Shown: positions 8,501-17,271, numbered from the stretch's first letter. The stretch: 64,000 nucleotides of DNA from an uncultured Piscinibacter sp. (GCF_937952055.1 NZ_CALFYO010000013.1:19944-83943), one strand, 5' to 3'. The notes: a model not told the origin generated them from the letters alone. Made by a program: numbers and translations.

Positions 8501-8784
8501 TCGAGGAACTCGGCGGCCGAGCCGGACTGCGCGCCATGGCCGCAGTAGTGCACCAGCACCACGTCACCCGCCTCGGCGCGGCCGAGGTGTTCACGGAACA
8601 GCTTCAGCACGTTGGCGCGCGTGGCATCGCCGTTGGTCAGCACTTCCGCGGCAAGCCGCGGCCCGACGCTGGACTTGAGCCAGCCGTGCAGGCGCTCCAC
8701 GTCGTTGACGCAGCCACCGAGCGGACGCACCGGCGGCGTGTAGTCGTTGATGCCGATGAGCAGAGCGCGGACTTGGCTGGTCAT
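5512..8784 (-). CDS. Caspase-family protease fused to alpha/beta-hydrolase
   Basis: 1090 aa. N-terminal peptidase C14 (caspase/metacaspase) domain, residues about 4-250, with the catalytic pair His83 (HYCGHGAQ) and Cys144 (LDSCHSG). A long middle part (about 270-800) has beta-rich stretches and no motif I recognise. The C-terminal 264 residues (from about 827) form a lipase-like alpha/beta-hydrolase: oxyanion segment VHGIIGD, nucleophile Ser901 in VHSMGG, GTPNNGSP, and a likely catalytic His near 1071. Inference: the protease controls a lipase or esterase arm in cis. It heads a minus-strand series with the 40-aa ORF, MBL and muramidase genes. No signal peptide or membrane span is evident. Confidence 0.9.
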   Translation of the reverse strand: MTSQVRALLIGINDYTPPVRPLGGCVNDVERLHGWLKSSVGPRLAAEVLTNGDATRANVLKLFREHLGRAEAGDVVLVHYCGHGAQSGSAAEFLEFYPDGLDEGLVLADSRAPGGHDLADKELALLIAELSRKDVHLSFILDSCHSGSGTRSVDAFAGFQSRLTLGDTATARPLETYLDGAYRLRRAKGQALRPPPGRHMLLAACNRGQEAKESIARRSGVFSMTLVDVLEASGGNLSYADLFVRCRSAVRQLAKDQDPQFEPIGGFDAWSGFLGGAAGSRALRHSVFFDGPAGAWKVDAGAIHGLGDAPDRAIGLALYDEKDQSRAAGTAHTIEIGAQSSIVMFDGNETPPADARFRAALTSMPAAPLLIYCDADAARRGALQQALDDAAAGAAGAPLGGSGVVLSGDRDGLRHGLLERDGALVIVQLDAGAELGRERIQRGDVAGALARLRPTMNTIAQWERLLSLRNRASQIADDAIEFVLAEALAGGGEFVHEDGSATLECSLQGGEWQEVRARVRMRNRSGRPLHCVLLHFSADYGIQVLANDPVPSGDAWITLYGDSSEHSFFLDEAPDGEGMVEALERFKLLVSSEPVDSFHFEQEGLGPRTRGIGVRKSQKPRQQDWLIKDLRVRIVPRIDAIGAQAWASADGAITIKPHRRLRASLNLASARPATRGPGEDLAFVAAFEGAGLAVATLSNSRSAAGAPSVIELTGIQGEESLAAEPLEIEVRQALADDETLLTFAWDGRHVIPCGQVVRDGDLTRVTINAIPDAPSDRRSLGGSLKLYFFKTYLKQTDLNRLRWIDYKSDGRWAYREDGLPGKVAAAKRVLLMVHGIIGDTESMAAGAPQIGLHEKFDLVLTYDYENLSTPIGETARTLKRQLAEIGLQAGDDKHLTLLVHSMGGLVSRWFIEREGGNEIVDHLVMCGTPNNGSPFGRIDGARKILGVLLGLAANYAPPLLPFTAPVLMLLNRTQKVTPTLQQMDPGSDFIRELNASPDPGIPYTILAGNVDEYREPTDDVFAKLVAKLGQSVVFDALFAMKANDIAVSIDSITRIGATRAKVPAAQQVACHHLNYFVSAAGQKALQTVAW

Positions 8785-9033
8785 GGGTGTCGATCCTGCG
8801 TTGGTGGCCGTTCATGGCGTCCGCGTGCGTGCGGCCGCTGCGCATCGTGCAGCGTTCGACCGGGCGCGTCGAGTGGCACTGGACGAATTCTCCCCCCTAG
8901 TTCGTCGCCGGCGCAGCCGCGCCGCCCCGCGGCGGGGGCTTACCGTTCAGCACCGCCGGCAACTACACTGCGCCGCGACGTCGACGCGATGCGTGGTCGA
9001 CGCGCCCGTCATCGTCGGATTCAGGAGAAGTCA
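8785..9033. promoter_or_regulatory. Divergent promoter region
   Basis: 249 bp between the start of the caspase-lipase gene (minus) and the secreted acidic protein gene (plus). It must hold promoters for both. I could not assign clear -35/-10 boxes. Confidence 0.5.
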
Positions 9034-9603
9034 GTGAACGAGTCGACCCGCGCGCGCCCACCTCGATTGCGTGCCCTGGTGGCGACCTGCGCGGTCGCAC
9101 TGGGGCTGGGTCAGTCGCCAGCGATGGCACGCCACCCCGACCTCGAGATGGACAACCTGAGCCAGGCTCAGGTCAGCGCCCTGCTGCAGAATGAACTCGA
9201 CGACGACGACCTCATCGAGTGCGGACTCGCCGACCTGAACGGTGCCGTGTCGTCGGAAGACCTGGTCGAGATCCTGATGTGTGCCCTGGGCGATGACAAC
9301 GATGGCGACGACGAGGACGACCTCGACATCGACGACCTGGAGGCCGAGTGCGAGGAGGCCGGCACGCACGTCGAAGATGTGGTGCGTGCTGCGGTGGCGT
9401 CGGTCCAGCGTCGGGCCGACGCGTCGGGCGTCAGGCTCGCCTTTGCAGAGTCGCCCTCGGGTCAACCCGACCCGGCGTCCTCCTGGGATGCACTCGAGCT
9501 GCTGATCGCTCAAGGCGCGGCGCGCCTGTTCGTCAGGCCCCCGAAGAGCGCCGTGCTCGCCACGCAGAAGAGCCTCATCAAGGTCGTCTTCAGCGCCAAG
9601 TAG
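9034..9603 (+). CDS. Secreted Asp/Glu-rich protein
   Basis: 189 aa from a GTG start with an AGGAG site 7 nt upstream. Residues 1-32 form a signal peptide: arginines, then a hydrophobic stretch ending near PAMA. Two acidic clusters follow, one around NELDDDDLIE and one of about 20 residues dominated by D and E near 88-105, together with three cysteines. The C-terminal half is more ordinary and helical. Calcium binding or a periplasmic protein-protein role is possible. It lies between the two caspase genes and diverges from the caspase-lipase operon. Family not recognised. Confidence 0.7.
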   Translation: MNESTRARPPRLRALVATCAVALGLGQSPAMARHPDLEMDNLSQAQVSALLQNELDDDDLIECGLADLNGAVSSEDLVEILMCALGDDNDGDDEDDLDIDDLEAECEEAGTHVEDVVRAAVASVQRRADASGVRLAFAESPSGQPDPASSWDALELLIAQGAARLFVRPPKSAVLATQKSLIKVVFSAK

Positions 9604-9616
9604 CCCGGCAGCGGGC

Positions 9617-9635
9617 GCCGCCGGAGCGCGGCGGC
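9617..9635. terminator. Stem-loop between convergent genes
   Basis: Perfect 7-bp stem (gccgccg / cggcggc) with a 5-nt loop, located exactly in the 32-bp gap between the stop of the acidic protein gene and the stop of the caspase-STAND gene. It could terminate transcription from both sides; no T-run follows. Confidence 0.5.
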
Positions 9636-12600
9636 TCAGGTGGGGCAAGGCAGCTTCGGTGCAGCGAAGCAGCGTTGCGCCTTGCTCTTCAGCCCGGGCT
9701 CGGCGGCGACACGTTGTGCCCGGTCGAAGGCCTGCCGGGCTGCGCTCCGGCGTCGCTGGTCGGCCTCCAGGTGGCCGATCTCCATCCAGGCCGCCGCTTC
9801 CAGATCACTCCAGCAGACCTGCTGGGGGTCCGTGCACGCGCGGTTCGTGCCGGCCTGATCCCGCGCGATCCGTGCTGCCTGCTCGAGGGCGGTGCGGGCC
9901 AAGTCGGGGCGCTTGCGGCGCGCCTCGATCCGTGCCAGATTGAGCTGCGACTCGTAGTGCAAGGCCTGGGCGACGACCGATCGCCGGTCCACGGTGGGCG
10001 GCTCGGGCATCAGTTGGGTCGCCCACTCGATGGCATGCAGCGCGTCGTTGCGCGCCGCATCCAGCGCCGCCTCGCCGTCGTGCATGCGGAGCATCGCCAC
10101 GCGCTGCGCTGCAATCGCCAGGTCCTCCATCAGCGCCGCCTCCTTGGCGACGGCGCCTGGCGCGTCGCGGGCCTGGTTCAATGCGGACCTGTACTCGGCG
10201 AGGCTACGGCTGCGGTGCGCCGTTTCGGCATGTCGTTCCCACAGGACGAAGGCGATGTGGCCGATCTGCAGCGTCGTGTTGATGTGGTCGCGCTGGGCCT
10301 GATCCGGATCGTGGTGCCGCGACGATCCGCCCGTCGCCGCCGGCCAGGCCCGCAGGCGCGCCGCCACCTCACGAGCCTCGGTGTACAGCTCGCTGGCCCG
10401 CTCCCGGCTGGCGCGCTGCTGCTGCTCCGCACGTTCCTTCTCCGCACCCTCTAGGCCTTCCGGCGTCTCGCGGCCGTCCCGATGGGCGAGATCCGCAAGG
10501 CGGTACAGGCTGACGTACAGGTCGCGCAGGACGATGGGGTTGTCCGGGTTCTCCGCGACCAGTTGCCTGTCGATGGCCAGCGCCCGTTCGTAGGGTTGCG
10601 CCGCTGCCCGCAGGTCCGGGTCCTCGCCTGCGGCCTCGGCGCGCTTCATTTCCAGCTCGCCGACCTTGCTGTAGACCAGCGACCCGTTTCGCCGCCAGTT
10701 CGCGTCCAGCTCGACCGCCGTGCCGATGAGCTCGATCGCATCCTGGTAGCGGCTGCGCGCCTTGTCGTATTCGCTGTGCTCGACCGCGTGATCGCCGTCG
10801 AGCACGGCGGTCCAGTATCTCGTGCTGTGGTCCGCCCGGGCGCCGATGTCGCTCAGGCGGTCCTGCAGCGTCTTGACCTGCTCGACGAGTGAGACGCGCA
10901 CGTCGCGTGTGTCCGGGATCGCCTGCAACCGGCCCATGACGTCGAACAGCAGCCGGTCGGTCATTCCCTGCGCCTCCCGGATCGTCCCGGCCGCCAGCCG
11001 CTGCTCGAACCAGCCCCACGCACCCAGCACGCCGACGACCGTGAAGGTCGCCAGCGCGAGCGCCCGCCGGCGCATCAGGCGCGCCTTGCGCCGCTGCTCG
11101 CTGCGGCGGATGAACGCCGCTTCGCCGGCGGTGAACCAGCAGTGAGGCTTGTGCAGCTCGGCCAGCACCGCGGGCAGGTGGGCGTTGTCGTGCCAGAGGT
11201 AGCCGGCGTCGCGATGGCGGTCCAGCGCCTTGGCCGCGGCCTCGACCTGCGCGCCGAGGATCAGGTTCTCGCGCCCGGCCTGATCGATCCAGGCGCGCAG
11301 GCGCGGCCACACCCGGACCAATGCGTCGTGTGCGGGTTCGATGTGGTCGCTACGGTGGGTCGTGCCATCGCCCGCCACGTCCGACTCGGCGCCGCGCACC
11401 ACCAGCCGCGCGTCGACCAGCCGTTCGATCACCCGCTCGACGGTGGCCGCATCGGCGTCGTCGAAGACCAGGTCCGAGGTGGCGACGCGCCGGCCGGCGA
11501 GATCGCCCTCCAGCGACACCATGCGCAGCATCACCCGGCGCAGCACCTCCCGGTCCGGCAACGGCGGCAACTCGTCGTGCAACGCGTCGGCACGGGTGCG
11601 CAGCGCGCCCATCACGCCCCCGAGGCGGTCGAAGTCGGCGCGCGTCAGCGCCCGGTCCTCGCGGCCGCTGGCCTGGTAGGCCCGGAACAGCTCCGACAGC
11701 GCGTAGGACAGCAGCGGCAGCGCGCCCGGCGACTGCACCACCTCGCCGACGATCGTGTCGACCAGCTCCGGCGGCTCGAAGATCATCGAGGCCTGCAGCG
11801 TCGGCATCACGACGACCTCGCGGAGTTCCTCCGGGCTGAACGGCGGCACCGAGCAGCGTCCGCGGGCCCAGTGCCGCGCGAGCATCCCGGTGTTCAGCTG
11901 CGGCTCGAAGTCGGAGCGCACGGTCAGGATCAGGCGCTGCACCTTGTCGCCCTGCTCCAGCAGGTGGTACAGGCGCTCGTCGAACTCCCGACGCTCGGCC
12001 GCATTGCCGCAGCGCGTCACCACCTCCTCGTACTGGTCGATCAGCAGCACCGAGGGCCGTGTGGCGCCTTCGAGCGCACGTTCGAGCGCAGCGAGCGGCT
12101 GGGCGCCTGGGCGCATGACCGGCAGGATCTCCAGGCCCGCCTTGCGGAGTTCGGGCAGCAGCCCTGCCTTGATCACCGATGACTTGCCGGTGCCCGAGGG
12201 ACCGGCGACGACGAGCAACCGCTGCTGCGCGTCCAGCGCACGCTGGCGCAGGTCAGCGACCACGCGGTCGCGCCCGTAGAACAGGTGCTGGTCGGCCTCG
12301 TTGAACGAATCCAGCCCCTTGTATGGCGAATCCGCGGGTTCCATCTTCGGCAGGTTCAGCCGATGGTGCGGATGCAGGAACATGAACTCGCCCTTGTCGT
12401 GCCCCTTCAGCGGGAAGAAGCTGGGCGTCTGCCGAAGGCGTTCACCGGTGGCCTCGGTGGCGGGCTCGATACGGTCGCGGATGTAGGCGTACAACTCCGT
12501 CGCGGTGATGATGCCGTCGCCTTCCTGCTGCTCGCCACGGGCGACGTCGGCGGCCCCTTCCAGGGCATCGAACAGCGCAGCGGCGAAGGGCGAATGTTCG

Positions 12601-13262
12601 CGGCCGTCCTCGGTGCGGCGGCTGCCGCGCTCGCCGGTGGCCTTGCCGTGCAGCACGTCGAGCGCCTTCTGGTCGTGCGCCGCCGACGTGATCACCTGGC
12701 GCGCCGGGTCCTCGACGAAGCGGCGGAAGCGCGTCGGGTAGATGCGCTTGGGCGTCATGAAGATGGCGCGGTGCTGGCTGGACCACTTGAACGCGCCGGA
12801 GAAGCAGCAATCGAGGATCAGCAGCAGGTGCCGGCACGGCAGCGCGTCGAGCGCGGCCTGCAGCTCGGCCATCGCGATGAAGGTGTCGAGCCTGGCCGGC
12901 TCGGCGTCGGCGGGGACGATATAGCCGGCCGGGCCATCGTCGCCGTCGGCCGCGATGCCATGGCCGGCGAAGTAGAAGAGCACGCGGTCGTCGGGGCCGA
13001 CCGCCTGCTTCATCGTCGTGCCGAACAGTTCGCGCAGCGGTGCCCCGCAGGCCCCCTCGTCGATCAGCGGCGGATGCACGGTGAAGTGGTGCTGCCGCGC
13101 CAGCAACTCGCACAGGCGGCGGGCGTCGCCCGCGGCGGTGCGCAGCGGTGCGATGCCGTTGGCATAGGCATCGATGCCGACCACGAACGCATGGTGGCGT
13201 GCGAACGTGCGCCAAGCGGGATCCTGTGCCGCGGCACCGGCGTCGTCAGCCGTCTCGGTCAT
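9636..13262 (-). CDS. Caspase fused to nSTAND ATPase and helical repeats
   Basis: 1208 aa from ATG 13262, which has a GGAGG site 6-8 nt upstream; an earlier in-frame ATG (13313) lacks one. Domain order: peptidase C14 caspase (about 15-260) with His101 (YFAGHG) and Cys153 (LDCCFSG); an nSTAND1-type NTPase starting at SPYKGLDSF (312), Walker A GPSGTGKSS (K360) and Walker B VLLIDQYEE (D409); one membrane span at about 733-752 following a basic RRKARLMRRR stretch; and a C-terminal TPR-like helical region. Such caspase-STAND proteins are expected to sense a signal through the C-terminal repeats, oligomerise with ATP and activate the protease. The membrane span places the sensor part across or at the inner membrane. 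Confidence 0.9.
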   Translation of the reverse strand: MTETADDAGAAAQDPAWRTFARHHAFVVGIDAYANGIAPLRTAAGDARRLCELLARQHHFTVHPPLIDEGACGAPLRELFGTTMKQAVGPDDRVLFYFAGHGIAADGDDGPAGYIVPADAEPARLDTFIAMAELQAALDALPCRHLLLILDCCFSGAFKWSSQHRAIFMTPKRIYPTRFRRFVEDPARQVITSAAHDQKALDVLHGKATGERGSRRTEDGREHSPFAAALFDALEGAADVARGEQQEGDGIITATELYAYIRDRIEPATEATGERLRQTPSFFPLKGHDKGEFMFLHPHHRLNLPKMEPADSPYKGLDSFNEADQHLFYGRDRVVADLRQRALDAQQRLLVVAGPSGTGKSSVIKAGLLPELRKAGLEILPVMRPGAQPLAALERALEGATRPSVLLIDQYEEVVTRCGNAAERREFDERLYHLLEQGDKVQRLILTVRSDFEPQLNTGMLARHWARGRCSVPPFSPEELREVVVMPTLQASMIFEPPELVDTIVGEVVQSPGALPLLSYALSELFRAYQASGREDRALTRADFDRLGGVMGALRTRADALHDELPPLPDREVLRRVMLRMVSLEGDLAGRRVATSDLVFDDADAATVERVIERLVDARLVVRGAESDVAGDGTTHRSDHIEPAHDALVRVWPRLRAWIDQAGRENLILGAQVEAAAKALDRHRDAGYLWHDNAHLPAVLAELHKPHCWFTAGEAAFIRRSEQRRKARLMRRRALALATFTVVGVLGAWGWFEQRLAAGTIREAQGMTDRLLFDVMGRLQAIPDTRDVRVSLVEQVKTLQDRLSDIGARADHSTRYWTAVLDGDHAVEHSEYDKARSRYQDAIELIGTAVELDANWRRNGSLVYSKVGELEMKRAEAAGEDPDLRAAAQPYERALAIDRQLVAENPDNPIVLRDLYVSLYRLADLAHRDGRETPEGLEGAEKERAEQQQRASRERASELYTEAREVAARLRAWPAATGGSSRHHDPDQAQRDHINTTLQIGHIAFVLWERHAETAHRSRSLAEYRSALNQARDAPGAVAKEAALMEDLAIAAQRVAMLRMHDGEAALDAARNDALHAIEWATQLMPEPPTVDRRSVVAQALHYESQLNLARIEARRKRPDLARTALEQAARIARDQAGTNRACTDPQQVCWSDLEAAAWMEIGHLEADQRRRSAARQAFDRAQRVAAEPGLKSKAQRCFAAPKLPCPT

Positions 13263-14342
13263 TCGCTCCTCCACGCGGCGCTGCTGCTGCTCGGCACCGC
13301 TCGTGACGCGCAATTATGGGTCGATCGTCTGGCGCGACACTGTTGCGGCAATGGTGGTGGAGAGGTACACCATGGCACTCCGGTCCGAATGGCCTCGATC
13401 GTCGAGTCGGAGGACACCAGGGTCCGGGCCGCTGCAGTAACCGCTGCCCCTTCGAGCAGGCGCAGTCGAGTGACTGTTCAGGAGACTGCACCACCGGCCG
13501 GATTTCAGGCGACCTGCAGGAACTCCGCGGGACATGAAGCAGGCCCCAGAGCGTTGAATCTCTAAGGCTTTCCGGACGTCTTGGAAACCAATGTGCGCTT
13601 CCCCTCATAAGCTGACCACTTCGTAACCCATAACGTGGCCAATCCATTGAGGATCCGCCCGGCCCGTGCTGCATTTGTGTGTCGGGGAAGTGTCGTCTTG
13701 GTCCCATATTTTGGCCACCGCATCAACATCGGACTCAATCGACTAGCGCATCGCCCCGTGTAGCAAGCACGCGGTGAGTTCTGGCAACTGAGCGGCTCCG
13801 AGCCCTTCTTGCCCCGTCTTTGCACGCCAGTTGTGCGCCTTGTTGGGCAACTGAGCGTCGGTTCAGCGATTCAACGGTCGAGTGGTTCAGCGTCACCAGA
13901 CGGCACTGCAAGTATGGACGATAGGTAGGACAGGGCGAAAACGTGCAACTTGCCTTAGCAATGTGTGAGCGCCACATCGGGAGTTCGAGTGCTCGCTATG
14001 CCCGTTCAAGACCGGGCACGGACATTCGAGGCTGGCGGCCGAGTGGCGCGGCCATCATGAGCAGTCAGTGGCCCGGCGGCGCGACGGGTGACCGCAGTGC
14101 GTCCTGGTCCTCCGCTGCGTTGCTCGCGCGGCGCGCACTCGAGAAGAGCGCTTTCAAACTGGGCGAAATGGAAGTCTCGACCCAAAGCCGACGGTAGCGA
14201 TGACTAGAATTGGTCGCGCCAACTCGCTCAGGACATACCGAGTGACGCGCGGCCCGCCAACCTGCGGTCCTTGGGCGATTCCTTTGCACCCGCGATTTAC
14301 CTTCATCCAAGCGCGCGGCATGCCCCATCCCAGGAGCTATGA
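13263..14342. other. 1.1-kb region without a convincing gene
   Basis: Base composition is less GC-biased than in the genes around it and no frame shows recognisable domains. A minus-strand frame at 13562-13825 has a protein-like end but no ribosome binding site or family. The stretch around 14150-14200 contains a cgacccaaagccgac-like string of the kind seen in decayed betaproteobacterial spacer DNA (from memory). It separates the conflict locus from the amidohydrolase gene and holds the promoter of the latter. Confidence 0.4.
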
Positions 14343-15896
14343 ATGACTGCGCGAATGTCGACGCTGTTCGCGGTGATCGCGCTCGTGCTCATGTACGCGG
14401 GTTCGGCAAGCGCGGCACCCGACGCATCCGTCCTCGTGATCCGCAACGTCACGGTCATCGATGTCGATGCCGCCATCGCGCGCCCGCACCACACGGTCGT
14501 CGTGCGCGATGGCCGAATAGAGCGCGTCGAGCCGGAGAAACGGGGCGCGGCCACCCCGACCGGCGTCGTCATCGACGGCACCGGCAAGTTCCTGATCCCG
14601 GGTCTCGTAGATGGTCACGCGCATCTCGCGACACAGCGAGTGATCGACGGACTGATCGCCCGCGGCGACTTCACCCTGACATCGGGAAGGCGGCGCTTGG
14701 GCGCTGCACATTCGTTCGATCGCCGTCTCCTGCGCGCCTTCTTGCTGAACGGAGTCACGACTGTAGTGTCGTTTGGAACTCTGACACCTGGTGGCGGCGA
14801 CGAGCTGGAGCTAAGGACTTTGGTGGACCGCAACGAGATAATCGGTCCACGCCTGCTCGTTGGCGACCTTATCGATGGCGCCGACGCTGATCAAGACCGC
14901 GGCACTGCGTCGACGATCGAATCGCCACGTACCGCGGAGGACGGCCGGCGTCGCGTCACACGAGCGAAGCAGCAGGGCTACGACTTCATCAAGCCTTACA
15001 CATTCCTGAATCGCGAGACGTTCAATGCGGTAGTGCGAACGGCGCATGAGTTAGGGCTGCGCGCGGTCGGGCACTTACCAGAGCTCGGCTGCGCCAATTG
15101 CGCAACGCCCGACGACGCTTTCGTGGCTCGGCTTGACGGCATCGCCCATCTGGAGGAACTGGGAACATACGGCCTGCCTGGCCTCCAACTTAGCGCTGCA
15201 ATAGAACTCGCAAATCGCGTGAAGGCTGCGGGGCAGGCCGTGGTTACTACTCTCGTCACCAGCCGAAACATTGTCCAGATGTATGCGTCTCGGTGCGTTC
15301 CACTGCCGCCGCCGGCGGACTTGCGATACGTGGATTCCTTCCTCTTGTCGCGCTGGCTAGGACCCAATAACCGGTACCTGCGCGACGAATTTCGCGATCA
15401 GCCGAATGCCGCCCTGATCCCGCCGGCGTATGACTTCCAGCGCGTCATCGCCCGCGAACTGTGGAAACGGGGCGTTCCCCTGGTCGTCGGTACGGACGCA
15501 ACCATCCCGGGCGTGGCGTACGGATCCTCGGTGCCGGACGAGATGATCGAGTTGAACAAGATCGGGTTGCCGCCTGGCGACGTGCTGAAGTCGGCGACGC
15601 AGACGGCCTTCCGGCTGCTTGGACGTCCCGGGGAGACCGGAACGGTCGCGGTTGGGCAGCGGGCCGATCTGGTACTGCTGCGCGCCAACCCGCTCGACTA
15701 CGTCGGTAACGTTCGGCAAATCGCTGGCGTGGTGGTGAATGGCCGATGGTATGCGATCGAGCGACTCCGTCGACTGGCCGACAGCGATGCGCGCTACTAC
15801 ACGGCGCTCGACCGCCAGATCGGCCTCCACCGGCCGACCGATGCGTGCGCAAGACCGGAGATGACCTCGCCAAAGCGCGCACCTACCGGCCGTTGA
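14343..15896 (+). CDS. Secreted amidohydrolase family protein
   Basis: 517 aa. Signal peptide (about residues 1-25, ending ASA) followed by an amidohydrolase: N-terminal beta domain with NVTVIDVD, the metal motif LVDGHAHL near residue 100, a His-rich metal site further on (AVGHLPELG and the LDGIAHLEELG segment), GTDATIPG near 385, and the C-terminal GTVAVGQRADLVLLRANPLD return of the beta domain. Imidazolonepropionase/prolidase-like secreted members act on peptides or amides; the substrate here is unknown. The ATG at 14343 has AGGAG 6 nt upstream; an overlapping ATG at 14339 belongs to another frame. Codon use in the middle (TTA, CTA, CTT, ATA) is unlike the neighbours and suggests transfer. 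Confidence 0.85.
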   Translation: MTARMSTLFAVIALVLMYAGSASAAPDASVLVIRNVTVIDVDAAIARPHHTVVVRDGRIERVEPEKRGAATPTGVVIDGTGKFLIPGLVDGHAHLATQRVIDGLIARGDFTLTSGRRRLGAAHSFDRRLLRAFLLNGVTTVVSFGTLTPGGGDELELRTLVDRNEIIGPRLLVGDLIDGADADQDRGTASTIESPRTAEDGRRRVTRAKQQGYDFIKPYTFLNRETFNAVVRTAHELGLRAVGHLPELGCANCATPDDAFVARLDGIAHLEELGTYGLPGLQLSAAIELANRVKAAGQAVVTTLVTSRNIVQMYASRCVPLPPPADLRYVDSFLLSRWLGPNNRYLRDEFRDQPNAALIPPAYDFQRVIARELWKRGVPLVVGTDATIPGVAYGSSVPDEMIELNKIGLPPGDVLKSATQTAFRLLGRPGETGTVAVGQRADLVLLRANPLDYVGNVRQIAGVVVNGRWYAIERLRRLADSDARYYTALDRQIGLHRPTDACARPEMTSPKRAPTGR

Positions 15897-16488
15897 ACAC
15901 TGCAAACGACCCGAGCGCGGCAAGGCCGGCACTGCTCGAAAGCCTGGACTTTCCGCTGCTCCAGATCTCCAAGAACGTACGGCCTCGCGCATTTTGAACG
16001 ACTGCAATTGGCCGATGGTGTGAGTACGAGGCCACGCCAGGAAGCCGACTTCCGGGACGCGGCCATCGGCCGCCTGCGTCAGGTCATGGCGAGTCCGGGG
16101 AGAACCCGGACCCGTCCAGGAGCGACCGTTGTCGACTGTCCGGTACCGGCATGCCCACTGTGGGGGTCGTTGATGCGAACGAAGAACGATGGCGTGCGCA
16201 CCAGGAGGAGGACTCCAAGACTCGGTCGTGGCGCGTGCCCGACGAGGAGGGCCGGCATGCCGCTCTGAGCGCCTGTTGGCGCTGCACTGCACCCCGGGGA
16301 TCTGACCCGCGCCATGCCTGGGGAATCCATCGGCGTGATAGATGCGGGGCAGCGTGGTCTTCACGGCGAATTGCCACGTCGGCCATTGCCTTGGGATGCG
16401 CGTCCTGTGGCCACACCCTCAGCATCGGTGGCCGATGGCTCGGTACGTGAGGCCGCCGAGCCTCATTGCCGGTCAGGGCAGCCGCGCG
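15897..16488. other. Intergenic region, nothing recognised
   Basis: 592 bp between the amidohydrolase stop and the stop of a convergent membrane protein gene. No frame has a family signal, ribosome binding site or start that stands out. Confidence 0.4.
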
Positions 16489-17271
16489 TCAACGTTGAGC
16501 TCTGCTTCCCCCTGGTCTTCGGCTGGGTGAACAGGTGTCATATGCCACCGAGCCAATCGGTTGCCGCTCGGGGACGCTGCTGTCCACTGCCGGCTCCGCC
16601 ATGCGTTCAGCCGATGCGGCATGCGGCGGCGACTTCTGCGGGATGACTTGCGTCGGCAGCACCACCGGCCAGTCGTGGCGCCAGGCGTCAGGTTGGTCCG
16701 TGCCTCTGTAGAGGATGCGAACGGGCATCGCGCTCAGCCGGTCGTAGAGCCGGGCCTCCGCGCGGATCGGCCACCAGCCGTACAAGAAGATCTCCAAGGG
16801 ACGCCACATGGCGACCCAGCCGCAGATGACCAGGCCCTGCCTCAGCAGTTCGCCCACCTGCCGACCCTTCATCGCGCTTGCGACGAGGTCGCCCAGCCCG
16901 ACGGCGATGGCCAGGAATCCCAGCCCCAGAAGAAGACTGATGCGACCAATGCCGAGCAACTGACGCAGGCGACTCCTCGTGATCCTCGCCCGATGGCTGA
17001 AGTGCGCATGGATGGTGTCGCGCAGGGCAGCCGGCTCGTCGGCCGGGCCTGGATCCCTGTCCAGAGACACCAGTAGTGCCAGAGGTGCACCGTGCGAAGC
17101 TTCACGTGCCCATCCGACGATGAACTCATCTGCCCCCGGATCCAGGTCCCTTTCGCGGAATGGTGATGCATCGATCGCATTGAAGAGCTGCCTCAGCGCC
17201 GTGACGTGGACTTCGATCAGCTCGCAGCCCGAAGGGAGCGCATCACCTGCCGAATGCTGATCTTCACTCAT
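16489..17271 (-). CDS. Hypothetical membrane protein
   Basis: 260 aa from ATG 17271. An N-terminal soluble part of about 120 residues contains an acidic segment and a FRERDLDPGADEF motif; two membrane spans follow (around IGRISLLLGLGFLAIAVGL and VICGWVAMWRPLEIFLYGW), then a region with YDRLSAMPVRI. The last 60 residues are proline- and arginine-rich. I do not recognise a named family. It sits just downstream of a group of small stress proteins on the same strand, so a role in envelope stress is an inference from position. Confidence 0.7.
   Translation of the reverse strand: MSEDQHSAGDALPSGCELIEVHVTALRQLFNAIDASPFRERDLDPGADEFIVGWAREASHGAPLALLVSLDRDPGPADEPAALRDTIHAHFSHRARITRSRLRQLLGIGRISLLLGLGFLAIAVGLGDLVASAMKGRQVGELLRQGLVICGWVAMWRPLEIFLYGWWPIRAEARLYDRLSAMPVRILYRGTDQPDAWRHDWPVVLPTQVIPQKSPPHAASAERMAEPAVDSSVPERQPIGSVAYDTCSPSRRPGGSRAQR

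Noticed and set aside
13840..13880. GTTGGGC string as an integron attC core site
   Set aside because: No matching RYYYAAC partner with L boxes at a proper distance and no integrase gene or cassette array.
14339..14890. ATG at 14339 as the start of a separate gene
   Set aside because: Its frame yields an Arg/His-rich shadow; the overlapping frame from 14343 has a signal peptide and amidohydrolase motifs.
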